Below, piece by piece: positions 24,519 through 32,856 of a DNA stretch of 32,894 nucleotides. The DNA comes from Anaerolineae bacterium (GTDB taxonomy: Bacteria > Chloroflexota > Anaerolineae > UBA4142 > SHND01). Within the stretch, counting starts at the first letter, position 1. Each line of letters starts with the position of its first letter. Under the pieces are notes generated by a model. It did no database searches. It had not been told where the DNA came from and saw only the letters and a program-made list of their open reading frames with translations. A program made the position numbers and the translations under genes. The DNA lies in the NCBI GenBank assembly GCA_022072245.1, contig JAJVIA010000002.1:1-32894 (forward strand). The letters run 5' to 3'.

Positions 24519-26813
24519 TTAGTAGGATAATAGGTAATTGGGGTGCCCTTCATCGCCAAGTATAGCCAATATTCCTGGCGCACCTATACTGGACTGAAAT
24601 TCGCCAACCCAGTTCAGGGCAATTTTATCGTCTTTGCTTGGATTAACACTAGCGCCTTTGGGATGTGAATGCCATTCACCAATATATGTTAATTCATCGC
24701 TAGTCTTGTTGCGATATTTTTCAACTTCCTTGTGTAACCCTTTTACTCCACGAATGTATGCTGTTGGCCATTCCTTGCTGTCAGAAGGAGATGGAAAGAT
24801 ATAGGATACATATATGATTTTTTGGCTGTAATCGGTTTTTCCTAACAGGATTCCGCCCGTTTCATTTGGCAATCTATCCTCTCTATATCTTTTCATTAGC
24901 AAAATTACATGATCCGCTGTTCGTATTTCCCACCCATCAGCCTCGATTTTGGAATAAGTTGTTAGTGGAATTGGTATTTCCCGAATACATTCAGGATTCT
25001 CCTCCCATTTAAATACTGACAATTTCGGGTTTTGCCCATTTATATTCCGCTTAATAAATCTGGAAATAACCCCTGCGTATCCTAAGAACCAATCATTGGA
25101 TATAACCTGGGAAAGATCACGGCATGAACCTGCATATTGAATCTTATTATTATCTTTCTTGAAAATATCTTGTAAATCAGGATTCTGTGCTGCTGCAACC
25201 ATAAGTTGTTGATTTATCTCATCTAAGCGAATAGATCTACCTGAACCTTCATACGCCACAACACAAAACTTTCCTGAGGGAACAAGATAAGCCGACAATC
25301 GCGGTGCAGGAAGATCATCAAATGACAGGCTCCTTTCTACTGCTGTGGATGCAGAGAAATCTAATATAAGATTGGCTGCTGTTAATTTTTTATGGCATTC
25401 GTCAAAGATTTCGCCAAGATCAGTTTTTGTGCTTAAGTAATTTATAGGAAACACTTCAACATTAGAAGAACCTTGAAAATCAATATCTAAACTGATTTTC
25501 ATTGCTGTTGATTTAGGATGTCCGATCCAATTCCCCGATAGTGCATGTCGCGCTAAATTATGAGGAAGAAGAAGATCATTGTCGATGAGGAGCCACTTTC
25601 CATAACCTTGTCTTGCCAGGTTAGTAACAATCGGAGAACCAAGTGCTCCTAGTCCTATGACGCCTATTGTTAGGTCTTTAATTTCTTCTTCAATAACCCC
25701 GGAAGTCTTTCTGGCTAAATTAGGTGTAAACGTAAAGACCGGCGACATCGGTTCAATGAGTAGATGGCTATAATCCTTCTTGCCTCCCAACTGTTCAATC
25801 GACGTTGGCGCTTGAATAAGATAACCTACCCCAACATCAGACGCAGATGCGAGCACACCAAGAGTGTCTCCAAGTTTCTCTATGGTTGCATTTATATAGA
25901 ATGCCCAATACTCATGGGTCTCTGGGGGGCCACCGTGTATCCTCGATTTAGGAAGATGTAGAAAAACTATTAAGTAATATTCCTTAAAAGAGGGTATCGT
26001 CTTATGTTGCATCATCTCCCTAAAAAAATCCTTCAACTCCATTTCCAAATCGATATTAACACTGTTCAATAAAGCAATTAACTGAGATAGATCTTTTGGT
26101 AGGCGTTGAACGACCTGGGTAAATGTTGGTGCTGCGGATACTTGAATTCCAAGAAAATTCCCTTTTTTCTCTTTCTTCGCATCTTTAGAAACAACCACAA
26201 GTTTTTCGAAAGGAACTGGGGCCATTAATGGGACAAATCCTTGTTGATATCCTACAAGGATTTGTCCCTGGGGAAGCACCGATTTCATATAGACTTCATC
26301 AATAAGCACTTTATGGGGTGTTACCAAAAAAGGTTCAAGTGGCTGATTACTTAAGTGCAACTCTTCAACAGCTGCGCGCCGCAACCACTCTCTAATTCGT
26401 TCGAGAAATATTTCAGGTGTTATATACGGCTTTATTTCCTCCCAAAGATCTTCATACAGACAAAGCCAAACTGGCGAGTCTTCTGGAACTATATTTTGGT
26501 GGGTGGTTTTAGGAAAATCATTCCTAATGGCAAATACTTTTGGGATGTCTGTTTCGTTTTCAACTCGAACAAGAATTTGCTCGAATTGATTGATGGGAAC
26601 CGGTGGATTTTGCGGCAGTTCAACTTCAACTTCTATAACAAGATGATCTGCATCTTGTTCTCGGGAACTATTGAGTAACTTTATGAAATTGTTCCTTGCT
26701 ACAGCAGCAGCAAGTCTTTTTGACCAAGAAAATAATAATTGATCTGTTGGCACTTTGTCTCTCTCTTTTTTATCCCACTCTTGGAGGTTGCCTTCGGGTA
26801 ATTTCAGCGGCAA
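24519..26813 (-). CDS. E2-E1-JAB fusion: ubiquitin-like conjugation/deconjugation protein
   Basis: This encodes 764 residues from TTG 26813; GTG 26753 (16 bases after the MBL stop, giving 744 residues) is an alternative start. Domains in order: an E2-like fold at about 60-160 with catalytic Cys118 in SPVWLCLYEDLWEE; a linker; an E1/ThiF adenylation domain at about 375-600 with GVIGLGALGSP (Gly387-Gly392), LLIDNDLLLPHNLARH and a Cys564 candidate in AGSCRD; and a JAB/JAMM peptidase at about 640-764 with Glu651 and IGEWHSHPKGASVNPSKDD (His715, His717, Ser726, Asp729). All three active sites look intact. The protein could activate, transfer and remove a ubiquitin-like tag. CBASS splits this over Cap2 and Cap3; here it is one chain beside an MBL protein. 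Confidence 0.9.
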   Translation of the reverse strand: MPLKLPEGNLQEWDKKERDKVPTDQLLFSWSKRLAAAVARNNFIKLLNSSREQDADHLVIEVEVELPQNPPVPINQFEQILVRVENETDIPKVFAIRNDFPKTTHQNIVPEDSPVWLCLYEDLWEEIKPYITPEIFLERIREWLRRAAVEELHLSNQPLEPFLVTPHKVLIDEVYMKSVLPQGQILVGYQQGFVPLMAPVPFEKLVVVSKDAKKEKKGNFLGIQVSAAPTFTQVVQRLPKDLSQLIALLNSVNIDLEMELKDFFREMMQHKTIPSFKEYYLIVFLHLPKSRIHGGPPETHEYWAFYINATIEKLGDTLGVLASASDVGVGYLIQAPTSIEQLGGKKDYSHLLIEPMSPVFTFTPNLARKTSGVIEEEIKDLTIGVIGLGALGSPIVTNLARQGYGKWLLIDNDLLLPHNLARHALSGNWIGHPKSTAMKISLDIDFQGSSNVEVFPINYLSTKTDLGEIFDECHKKLTAANLILDFSASTAVERSLSFDDLPAPRLSAYLVPSGKFCVVAYEGSGRSIRLDEINQQLMVAAAQNPDLQDIFKKDNNKIQYAGSCRDLSQVISNDWFLGYAGVISRFIKRNINGQNPKLSVFKWEENPECIREIPIPLTTYSKIEADGWEIRTADHVILLMKRYREDRLPNETGGILLGKTDYSQKIIYVSYIFPSPSDSKEWPTAYIRGVKGLHKEVEKYRNKTSDELTYIGEWHSHPKGASVNPSKDDKIALNWVGEFQSSIGAPGILAILGDEGHPNYLLSY

Positions 26814-27879
26814 TGCTTAATCCCGCTGCCTTTTTTACAGTGAAGCCATAAATGCTTGTTTCAACAATAATCGGCTTCGGATGCTCTGCGTCCGGGAATT
26901 CCATCGTCACATAAAAATTATCGCTATTTCCTTTTTCTTGTACTACTTCCTTATAAAAGGCTTTTGCTTGAAAGTGGGGCGGCTGATCGGATTCTTCATT
27001 TAGAATTTGCCAGCTTGATGAAATAAGAATACACTTTGAATTGCCTTTATCGAAAAGGCGAATGACTTCTTCGCGGGGAGTCGTTATGGTTTTCCCCTTG
27101 TCCTCAGAGAGCGACAGATAACTACAGTGATGAGATATACGGAATAGGTCAAACACTAATCTATCTTCATTTTTATTAATTTCAGTCAACTTGACAATGT
27201 CTGCCCAATCCTGATGTGTGGCATCAGCGCCTAAGATAACCTTCCTTACCTCACTACCAGCAAAAAAAGTTAGGTGCCAAACTATAGAATTGTCATTTCG
27301 GTTTTCTTCTTCCTCTTCAAGTTTATAAGAGAAAGGAGAATGGATAAAAATTTCGACCTCACCTTTTTCGGCAGAATAACCTGGGATAAGGTCGCCAGCA
27401 TGAAGTAGTAATCCTTCCCTGGTTTTGGGGTCGATCTTCTCGGACTTGAACCATTCTACAAGTTGTTCAGGATAGCCATGAACTCGAATGCCTTGACCTT
27501 TTCTTAACCGGTAATGCGCTTCTTTTTGGAGTGATTTAGCAGAATTTTCCAATCCTGCTTCTGTAATGAGATTTGCCGGAACATGTAATTCTTTAATTTT
27601 GATGCGATCTTCACTTTGGTATTTTCGATCACATTCAAACCAAAAGAATTCATCACATCCACAGAGATGATCGTCATCAGCATGCGAGAAAGCAACTAAA
27701 TCAATATAATCCCTGTCCAGCGACTTCACATAATCACCCAATTCAAGCGCTAAATCCACTCTCTTATCGCCTTTTTCCAATTCTGGACGGTAATAATCCT
27801 TAAGAATCAAGCGATCATCCTTTAAATGAATAAGAGTTGAATCTGCGTTACCTAATGGATAGAAAATCAACTTTGCCAT
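26770..27879 (-). CDS. Metallo-beta-lactamase-fold hydrolase of the ubiquitin-like module
   Basis: This encodes 369 residues; ATG 27879 follows AGGAGA. Metal motif AFSHADDDHLCG (His66, Asp68, Asp70, His71) is the ComEC-type variant of HxHxDH. Later ligands are likely in LGADATHQDW and RISHHCSYLSLS. There is no signal peptide, so it is cytoplasmic. It is the first gene of the operon and its end overlaps the long form of the E2-E1-JAB gene by 44 bases. MBL genes next to prokaryotic E1/E2/JAB genes have been noted in comparative work (recalled). The C-terminus is a basic, Pro-containing tail ending in a free Gly (RRQPPRVG). The substrate is unknown; a nuclease or phosphodiesterase is plausible. 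Confidence 0.82.
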   Translation of the reverse strand: MAKLIFYPLGNADSTLIHLKDDRLILKDYYRPELEKGDKRVDLALELGDYVKSLDRDYIDLVAFSHADDDHLCGCDEFFWFECDRKYQSEDRIKIKELHVPANLITEAGLENSAKSLQKEAHYRLRKGQGIRVHGYPEQLVEWFKSEKIDPKTREGLLLHAGDLIPGYSAEKGEVEIFIHSPFSYKLEEEEENRNDNSIVWHLTFFAGSEVRKVILGADATHQDWADIVKLTEINKNEDRLVFDLFRISHHCSYLSLSEDKGKTITTPREEVIRLFDKGNSKCILISSSWQILNEESDQPPHFQAKAFYKEVVQEKGNSDNFYVTMEFPDAEHPKPIIVETSIYGFTVKKAAGLSIAAEITRRQPPRVG

Positions 27880-27926
27880 GCTATTCTCCTGTAGTTCACT
27901 AAAAACAATACCAGAATATTTGTGCT

Positions 27927-27955
27927 ATTATAGCGATGCAAAAGGTGAAATTCAA
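27927..27955 (-). promoter_or_regulatory. Sigma70-type promoter of the ubiquitin-like operon
   Basis: On the minus strand TTGAAT (27955-27950) and a perfect TATAAT (27932-27927) are 17 bases apart. Transcription would start near 27,920, giving a leader of about 40 bases to ATG 27879 with its AGGAGA site. It is the best promoter match in the cargo. The adjoining 27,956-28,028 gap also holds a weak 6-bp hairpin, AGATTC/GAATCT (27,969-27,988), without a T-run. Confidence 0.75.
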
Positions 27956-28028
27956 GTTAAAGTATGTAAGATTCCCGTAAGAGAATCTATGACGCAAGGA
28001 TGTTTATTTGATTGCCAAACAACAATCA

Positions 28029-29141
28029 TTAGTCTATTTGAGTTACTCTTCCCCATTCGACTGACGATAATTTTCCGTACTTTCGCCTATTCCCTATCAC
28101 CACTGCGATATCTTCAGGTAAATTTTTAAATGCCCAAAGAGCAGCCTTCTTGACCCAATCCGGACTTACCTGTGCATATACAAGCCGGACACCAGTTTCC
28201 CGACAGAATGCCAAGGCTTCTGTCCATCTCTTCCGTGTAATATCCTCTATTTCTTCCTTCTTTTTGTGTTCATCTCCAAGCTCCAACCAGAACAAGGTCT
28301 CGAAACCTTGAATCCGCCCCCAAGCAAGCGCATCAGGGCGCACAAATATTTCAGGAAGTTGCACTTCGGTCCATCCCGTCCATATTTCAACTTGTGGGTA
28401 GGCAGATCGTAACCATGCCGGCCACCTGCGGGAATTCGTTCTATGTGATGTCCCAATTAAGTGCGGGTTCAATTCCTTCACGCCGCTAAAATCCACTCCA
28501 TTTGATGCCCCCCAACTGCGTAAAGCAACGGATACTCCTTTGCGGGTTGGATGCCACATCCAGTACGGATCCATTTTCTTTGGCTTTGAATTGTCTTTTT
28601 GGAACTGCTCGCCAAGTTTGAATACCACCATTTTGCTCTCTTGAAGGTTCTGCAAAACATCATTGGTTACTATTTCAGGAAGTCCCGCCAAAGAAGCGAT
28701 CTCCTCCTCAATCCCTTTCCGGTTTCTGGTCAAAACCTGGAGACATTTCAACTCTTCACGAGAGAAACGGGAGACCTCATCGTCCACCTTGGGAGGACGA
28801 AGGAGTGAAGAAGAAAATAATCTTGGACCAAAAGAGAAACTGCGATAATCCGGTGTCTTGTCTTTTGAAGTGACAACATATGGAATGGAAAACCCGGCTG
28901 TCATGGATCGTTTGACCTCCATCAGATACCATTCCCCGGGAGATGTCACGCGAATCCAAAGAGATGCGCCGGGTCTTTTTTTATCCAATTCGGCAACCAG
29001 GCGTTGCAAGAGGGGATGAAAGTCAAATGGTGGCAGTCCATTCAAGGCGTCAATATCAAATATGAAGGTGTCGGTATAACCGCCTTCATATTTTAGGCTG
29101 ATCCAATCGGAGAAGGTTACATCACCCAATCGAACTGTCAT
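28029..29141 (-). CDS. Winged-helix protein with nuclease-like C-terminus (replication-relaxation-like)
   Basis: This encodes 370 residues from ATG 29141, 3 bases after the M23 peptidase stop. A winged-helix region lies at about 125-180 (FSREELKCLQVLTRNRKGIE onward). The C-terminal third contains FVRPDALAWGRIQGFETLFW and LELGDEHKKKEE (Asp270, Glu287, Lys293-295), a layout reminiscent of PD-(D/E)xK-like replication-relaxation proteins found on mobile elements. The match is by pattern only. It is the last gene of the right backbone operon and lies next to the cargo. A DNA-binding or DNA-processing role is inferred. Confidence 0.6.
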   Translation of the reverse strand: MTVRLGDVTFSDWISLKYEGGYTDTFIFDIDALNGLPPFDFHPLLQRLVAELDKKRPGASLWIRVTSPGEWYLMEVKRSMTAGFSIPYVVTSKDKTPDYRSFSFGPRLFSSSLLRPPKVDDEVSRFSREELKCLQVLTRNRKGIEEEIASLAGLPEIVTNDVLQNLQESKMVVFKLGEQFQKDNSKPKKMDPYWMWHPTRKGVSVALRSWGASNGVDFSGVKELNPHLIGTSHRTNSRRWPAWLRSAYPQVEIWTGWTEVQLPEIFVRPDALAWGRIQGFETLFWLELGDEHKKKEEIEDITRKRWTEALAFCRETGVRLVYAQVSPDWVKKAALWAFKNLPEDIAVVIGNRRKYGKLSSVEWGRVTQID

Positions 29142-29144
29142 GGA

Positions 29145-29846
29145 CTAATCCGAACATCCAATGTTGATGTAATCATCAGGCGTAAAATAGTTTTGAGGGT
29201 TCAGCCACACAGCGCTTTGTTCGCCCGTCTTCTGGCGAATGCCGTAATGTAAATGCGCGCCGGTGCTGTTACCAGTGTTGCCGCTCAATCCCACCACATC
29301 GCCGTAATTCAGGATCTGTCCTTCCACAACCTGAACATTGCTCAGATGCGCCAGCCACACCTGATAACCATTGTTCTCAATCACCACCAGATTACCCCAC
29401 GGACCGTTCGAGCCAGCCCACACGACCTTGCCTGCGATGGTTGTATGAATCGGCGTGCCTTCATTCACGGGAAAGTCACTACCAGTATGCGTCTGGTAAT
29501 GTGGGTCTTGGAACTTACATCCTAATAATGGCTTGTCATAGATATCACCCCAATGTGGAATGGGGCCGATCAAGGGCAAACCATAGATATCAGAACCGGG
29601 TCCAACATAGCCATCGAAGGGAACAGCGCTCATTCCGGATGGAAGCGAATTGCCATACGAACCGTTGTCGCTGGTCTCTGCATATTGGGGGATATCGAAC
29701 AACCATTGCTCCACACCGGGCTGCGCCCATGCCGGGAGTTGCGGAATGGTCAGAACCACCAGCATGACATAACCCACCACCAAAGCCGCCCCGCATAACA
29801 ACGGGGCGGTCATCAAGGCAATGGAAAATCGGAAGAAACCTTTCAT
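29145..29846 (-). CDS. M23 family metallopeptidase, membrane-anchored
   Basis: This encodes 233 residues; its ATG 29846 overlaps the upstream stop as TAATG. There is an N-terminal membrane segment at about 12-36 (ALVVGYVMLVVLTIP), then a Gly/Pro-rich linker and a LytM domain from about 110. The zinc site is complete: THTGSDFPV (His120, Asp124), WLAHLS (His167) and GAHLHYG (His198, His200). It would cut peptidoglycan cross-bridges outside the membrane. Next to VirB2-like and PrgI-like genes, the likely job is opening the cell wall for a conjugation channel. Confidence 0.9.
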   Translation of the reverse strand: MKGFFRFSIALMTAPLLCGAALVVGYVMLVVLTIPQLPAWAQPGVEQWLFDIPQYAETSDNGSYGNSLPSGMSAVPFDGYVGPGSDIYGLPLIGPIPHWGDIYDKPLLGCKFQDPHYQTHTGSDFPVNEGTPIHTTIAGKVVWAGSNGPWGNLVVIENNGYQVWLAHLSNVQVVEGQILNYGDVVGLSGNTGNSTGAHLHYGIRQKTGEQSAVWLNPQNYFTPDDYINIGCSD

Positions 29847-30778
29847 TACAAGACTCGTCCCAACCGATCCAGGCGGATCTCGCCTTGTTGTCCGGCTTGC
29901 AAGCCCATCGAGGCTTCAATGGACAATCCATTACGGATCATGCGCATCGAAAACCAGTAGGACACACCTGAACCGAGGATGACAGGAGATAGAAAAAGCG
30001 GATTACCAGAATACAACTTCCCGACTTCGGGAGTGGTGATGGCGATCAAGACCAAGACAGCAGGAGGGAAAAGAGCAAGAAAACGCGCCTGCCATTCCAC
30101 GCCTTTAGCGGCAGCACGCGCGCGGGATAAGACTTCAACCACTGTTCCAAGAGTCTTTCGCAAGGATGCAACCAACGGTCCGATCTCGATACGTCCTTCG
30201 ATGGATGCTAATAATGAAGTGGCAACAATGTCCACGGCGGGATTGTCCCAGGCGGTGGTCCATTCACGGACGGCTAAAGCCGCTTCATCGGCGGGTGCAG
30301 TCCGTAAGCGCACAACTAAATCACCGAGCACCATCCTGCCATCCGGTCCCACTGCTTGCGCTGCATCATCGAGCGCATCGCCCAATGGCTTTCCTTGTGA
30401 GAGCAGTGTCTCCACAACACCCAAGCCACGTAAAATATCTTTCGCCTGCTTCAAGCGAAATTCCTGGCGTTTGTCGGAAAGTGTTCCTGCGTACAGCAAG
30501 CCACCTGCAATCGCAAACAGTATGGCGGGAAAGAATCCCAGGAATATCCCTCCCGCCAGTCCACCACCGACCCACGCCAGAAAGCCATAGGCGATCTGGT
30601 TGAACGCCAGTCCTGTTCCAGTCTGACGCGCAAACTTTTCGGGATCGAAATTTTTCTTCGGTTGCGCAATGCCCATCGCACGCGCCATGCCCGCTTCGTC
30701 CACGGTGCGACGCCAGCCAAAGGCGATGGGGATGGTTGCCAGCGCCAATGCGCCAAGTATTGAAATCAACGTAATCAT
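29846..30778 (-). CDS. TadC/GspF-like multi-pass membrane protein
   Basis: This encodes 310 residues. I chose ATG 30778 because GGAGA precedes it, with the upstream stop inside that site; the frame to 30841 has no site. Membrane segments are visible at about 2-18, 65-98 (GGGLAGGIFLGFFPAILFAI) and 240-285 (FLALFPPAVLVLIAI, plus a second). A cytoplasmic alpha-helical domain (GLGVVETLLSQGKPLGDALD) has the T2SSF/TadB-C layout. Such proteins form the inner-membrane platform of type II and IV pilus or secretion machines. In this operon it may be part of a conjugation apparatus. Confidence 0.75.
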   Translation of the reverse strand: MITLISILGALALATIPIAFGWRRTVDEAGMARAMGIAQPKKNFDPEKFARQTGTGLAFNQIAYGFLAWVGGGLAGGIFLGFFPAILFAIAGGLLYAGTLSDKRQEFRLKQAKDILRGLGVVETLLSQGKPLGDALDDAAQAVGPDGRMVLGDLVVRLRTAPADEAALAVREWTTAWDNPAVDIVATSLLASIEGRIEIGPLVASLRKTLGTVVEVLSRARAAAKGVEWQARFLALFPPAVLVLIAITTPEVGKLYSGNPLFLSPVILGSGVSYWFSMRMIRNGLSIEASMGLQAGQQGEIRLDRLGRVL

Positions 30779-30779
30779 C

Positions 30780-31271
30780 TTATCTCCACGTAAACCAGAA
30801 TGCGAGTTCCTGCGCTCCACCATTTGCAAGCCAGACGGCAAAGTAAATTCCCACGACTCCCAGCAGGACAGTCAACAGCGGATAGACTCCGACTTCGTTC
30901 CATGCGAGGTCAATGGGTCGCATGTTTGCTTGCGGCATCTGTGGTTGGTATGAAGGAGCAGGACGTTCACGCTCCACTGTTGGACGCTGTGCCTTTTGTT
31001 TGGACGGAGACGGATCGCCTTCTGTTTTACGGGTGGCCGCTTGTTGGTTGACATACTGCCGGGTCTGCAGCGAATATCGAAAACGACGCATCATCCAGAC
31101 TTCCGGCGGGACGCGGTCGGGTCCAAGGCGCAGGAGCGCGAGCGCCATGAACCCGACCAATACCAGAAAACCGATCACCACCTTTCCGGTGAAAGATAGC
31201 GGAAGGAATAAACAGAGCACTGCCAGGAGTGCCCCTGTTCCAAGGATGCCAAGATCACGGTCGTTGAACAT
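30780..31271 (-). CDS. PrgI/VirB3-like membrane protein
   Basis: This encodes 163 residues from ATG 31271. Two N-terminal membrane segments (GALLAVLCLFLPLSF, about 12-27, and VIGFLVLVGFMALALL) are followed by DRVPPEVWMMRRFRYSLQTR, the pattern seen after the double TM of PrgI-type conjugation proteins. A polar linker rich in Lys, Gln and Pro follows, and a third membrane segment lies near the C-terminus (LLTVLLGVVGIYFAVWLA). The stop lies 1 base before the next ATG. The family call is by pattern and context. Confidence 0.65.
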   Translation of the reverse strand: MFNDRDLGILGTGALLAVLCLFLPLSFTGKVVIGFLVLVGFMALALLRLGPDRVPPEVWMMRRFRYSLQTRQYVNQQAATRKTEGDPSPSKQKAQRPTVERERPAPSYQPQMPQANMRPIDLAWNEVGVYPLLTVLLGVVGIYFAVWLANGGAQELAFWFTWR

Positions 31272-31278
31272 GACACTC

Positions 31279-31545
31279 CTAAAACGGTGGTTTGGGTTGG
31301 AAGTTTTTCAACATCTCACCCAACTGTGGCAAAAAGAGGAAGGCAAACAAAACAATGATGACCAGACCGACCACTCCGATGATCGCCATCGAGGTCATGC
31401 GGCTGCCGCCAAACGCCATACCCGCCGTGCCCTGCAGAATGAAATACAGGCCACCCAGCAATGCCACAACGATCAAGAGTCCTGCCATGAATGCCCAGGC
31501 ATCGCGGGCAATCGCCAGAATTTGTTCCATGATGGGATCGAACAT
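31279..31545 (-). CDS. Small two-TM protein, VirB2/TrbC-like
   Basis: This encodes 88 residues. I chose ATG 31545 because AAAGGAGA stands 7-8 bases upstream; the longer frame to 31617 lacks one. There are two hydrophobic segments, FMAGLLIVVALLGGLYFIL and IIGVVGLVIIVLFAFLFLP, with a short Gly-rich loop. Pilin-like VirB2/TrbC proteins have this size and shape. It is followed 7 bases later by the PrgI-like gene. The pilin role is an inference from shape. Confidence 0.65.
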   Translation of the reverse strand: MFDPIMEQILAIARDAWAFMAGLLIVVALLGGLYFILQGTAGMAFGGSRMTSMAIIGVVGLVIIVLFAFLFLPQLGEMLKNFQPKPPF

Positions 31546-31567
31546 AAATATCTTCTCCTTTGAAATT

Positions 31568-32050
31568 TCAACAAGTACCGAGAAACCAGGCAGCCAGAGG
31601 AATGGCGGCGCTGGCAAGGATCATGCCAAAGAGCGCTTCACCAGATTCAATGAGTGCATTGGCGAATGAGGATGCACCGCCAATCGAAGCGGACAACATC
31701 GTCGTGAATGCCGCTTTGAGCATTCGCAAGGCTGCTAATCCGCCGATCAATCCAGAAGCAAGTGTGCCCAATTCACTAATTGGTCCGCACCCACCTGCAC
31801 CGGGTAATGAGGACTGCAAAGCGCTCACGATCTGCGGAATTCCAAGGAAGGCAAACAAGCCCAACACCAGAATGGAAATCAGCGCAGATATGGATTCCCA
31901 CACCCAAAGATTCGCGCCTAATACAGAGGCGGAACTCACGCGCAACATCTGGGCAATACCCGCCAGCAACGCGAAGGCGACAAATGCGCCTGCCAGGGCA
32001 ACCCAGGCTTCGCGCAGGAAGGTCAATAAAAGGGATGTGACTTCACTCAT
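31568..32050 (-). CDS. Multi-pass membrane protein of the conjugation-like operon
   Basis: This encodes 160 residues from ATG 32050, which overlaps the stop of the ATPase gene in an ATGA. Three or four hydrophobic segments are visible (WVALAGAFVAFALLAGI, SALISILVLGLFAFLG, LGTLASGLIGGLAALRML, and LFGMILASAAIPLAAWFL near the end). The segment around residue 85 is Gly/Cys-rich (GAGGCGPISELG). I do not recognise a family. Its coupling to the ATPase and VirB2-like genes suggests a channel or pilus-assembly component. Confidence 0.65.
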   Translation of the reverse strand: MSEVTSLLLTFLREAWVALAGAFVAFALLAGIAQMLRVSSASVLGANLWVWESISALISILVLGLFAFLGIPQIVSALQSSLPGAGGCGPISELGTLASGLIGGLAALRMLKAAFTTMLSASIGGASSFANALIESGEALFGMILASAAIPLAAWFLGTC

Positions 32051-32856
32051 GACAATGCCATCGGATTATGTTTATGGAATTCCGCTTCGAGCGCGGGGTA
32101 GAAGCGTTCGCCCCAGAACTGCATGGGCCAGCGCCGTGCCGGTCCGGTGCGATCTTTGAGGGTCAGGACTTCCAGTGGAGCGCAGCCGCAATCGCGGACA
32201 TCCCCGGTGCGGTTGACCACCAACACACGGTCCGCTTCATAGGGAACTCGTTCATCGCCCAATAAGGCAGACAGATCATCACCGTCATTGAAGCGTTCGG
32301 ATTTCAAGGCGGCTGCCGCGATGATCGCCCAACCATGATGACGTGCCATCTCACGCAACGCGGCGGCGGCTTCACCACTGCGACCCTCTTCGTTCATCAT
32401 GCCGGTCAAGCCAACCACCGGAACACGGTTTAGATAATCCACAGCGATCAGCGCCGGTCCTTTGACAGGGAAGGCGTAATCATGGATTAGCATGTCTTCC
32501 AATGCGCGCACTGTATCCTCACCTGAGTTTAGCGACAGCAATACCGCTTCACTGGCGCGTGCTAGGGCTGCTTCCACAACGGGTTGTGATGGTTGCGTAT
32601 GAGGTCCACCAGTCATTGCCTCTGTTTGCAGAAACAGCCGAAAACGCAATTCCTCCGGAGTGTGTTCATAACAGCCAATGGCAGATGGAATATGCAGACA
32701 GGCAGACTCGAAGATCATCCGCAGCAGCCAGGAAGTCTTTCCGATTCCTGGCGCTGCGGCGAGTAATGTCAAGCCGCCGCCCCAGAAAGGCAGGCCAGCG
32801 AAGACACCAAAGGGAGTGTATGGTTGGGGATTGCCCAAAGTTCCAGAGCGTGGCAT
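32047..32856 (-). CDS. RecA-fold ATPase, DnaB-helicase C-domain-like
   Basis: This encodes 269 residues from ATG 32856; a TAA lies in frame 12 bases upstream, so the start is firm. Walker A is AAPGIGKTSWLL (Lys40), the catalytic Glu is in EHTPEEL (Glu64), Walker B is ALIAVDYLNRVP (Asp140), and a KDRTGPARRW segment matches the DnaB/RadA beta-hairpin with arginine finger. It lacks the DnaB N-terminal domain. It could be a replicative-helicase-like protein of the element or a hexameric motor. It is the first gene of this operon visible in the window and overlaps the next by 4 bases. Confidence 0.8.
   Translation of the reverse strand: MPRSGTLGNPQPYTPFGVFAGLPFWGGGLTLLAAAPGIGKTSWLLRMIFESACLHIPSAIGCYEHTPEELRFRLFLQTEAMTGGPHTQPSQPVVEAALARASEAVLLSLNSGEDTVRALEDMLIHDYAFPVKGPALIAVDYLNRVPVVGLTGMMNEEGRSGEAAAALREMARHHGWAIIAAAALKSERFNDGDDLSALLGDERVPYEADRVLVVNRTGDVRDCGCAPLEVLTLKDRTGPARRWPMQFWGERFYPALEAEFHKHNPMALS

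Noticed and set aside
24519-27879. Type II CBASS
   Set aside because: No CD-NTase cyclase or Cap effector is present; the partner enzyme is an MBL-fold protein.
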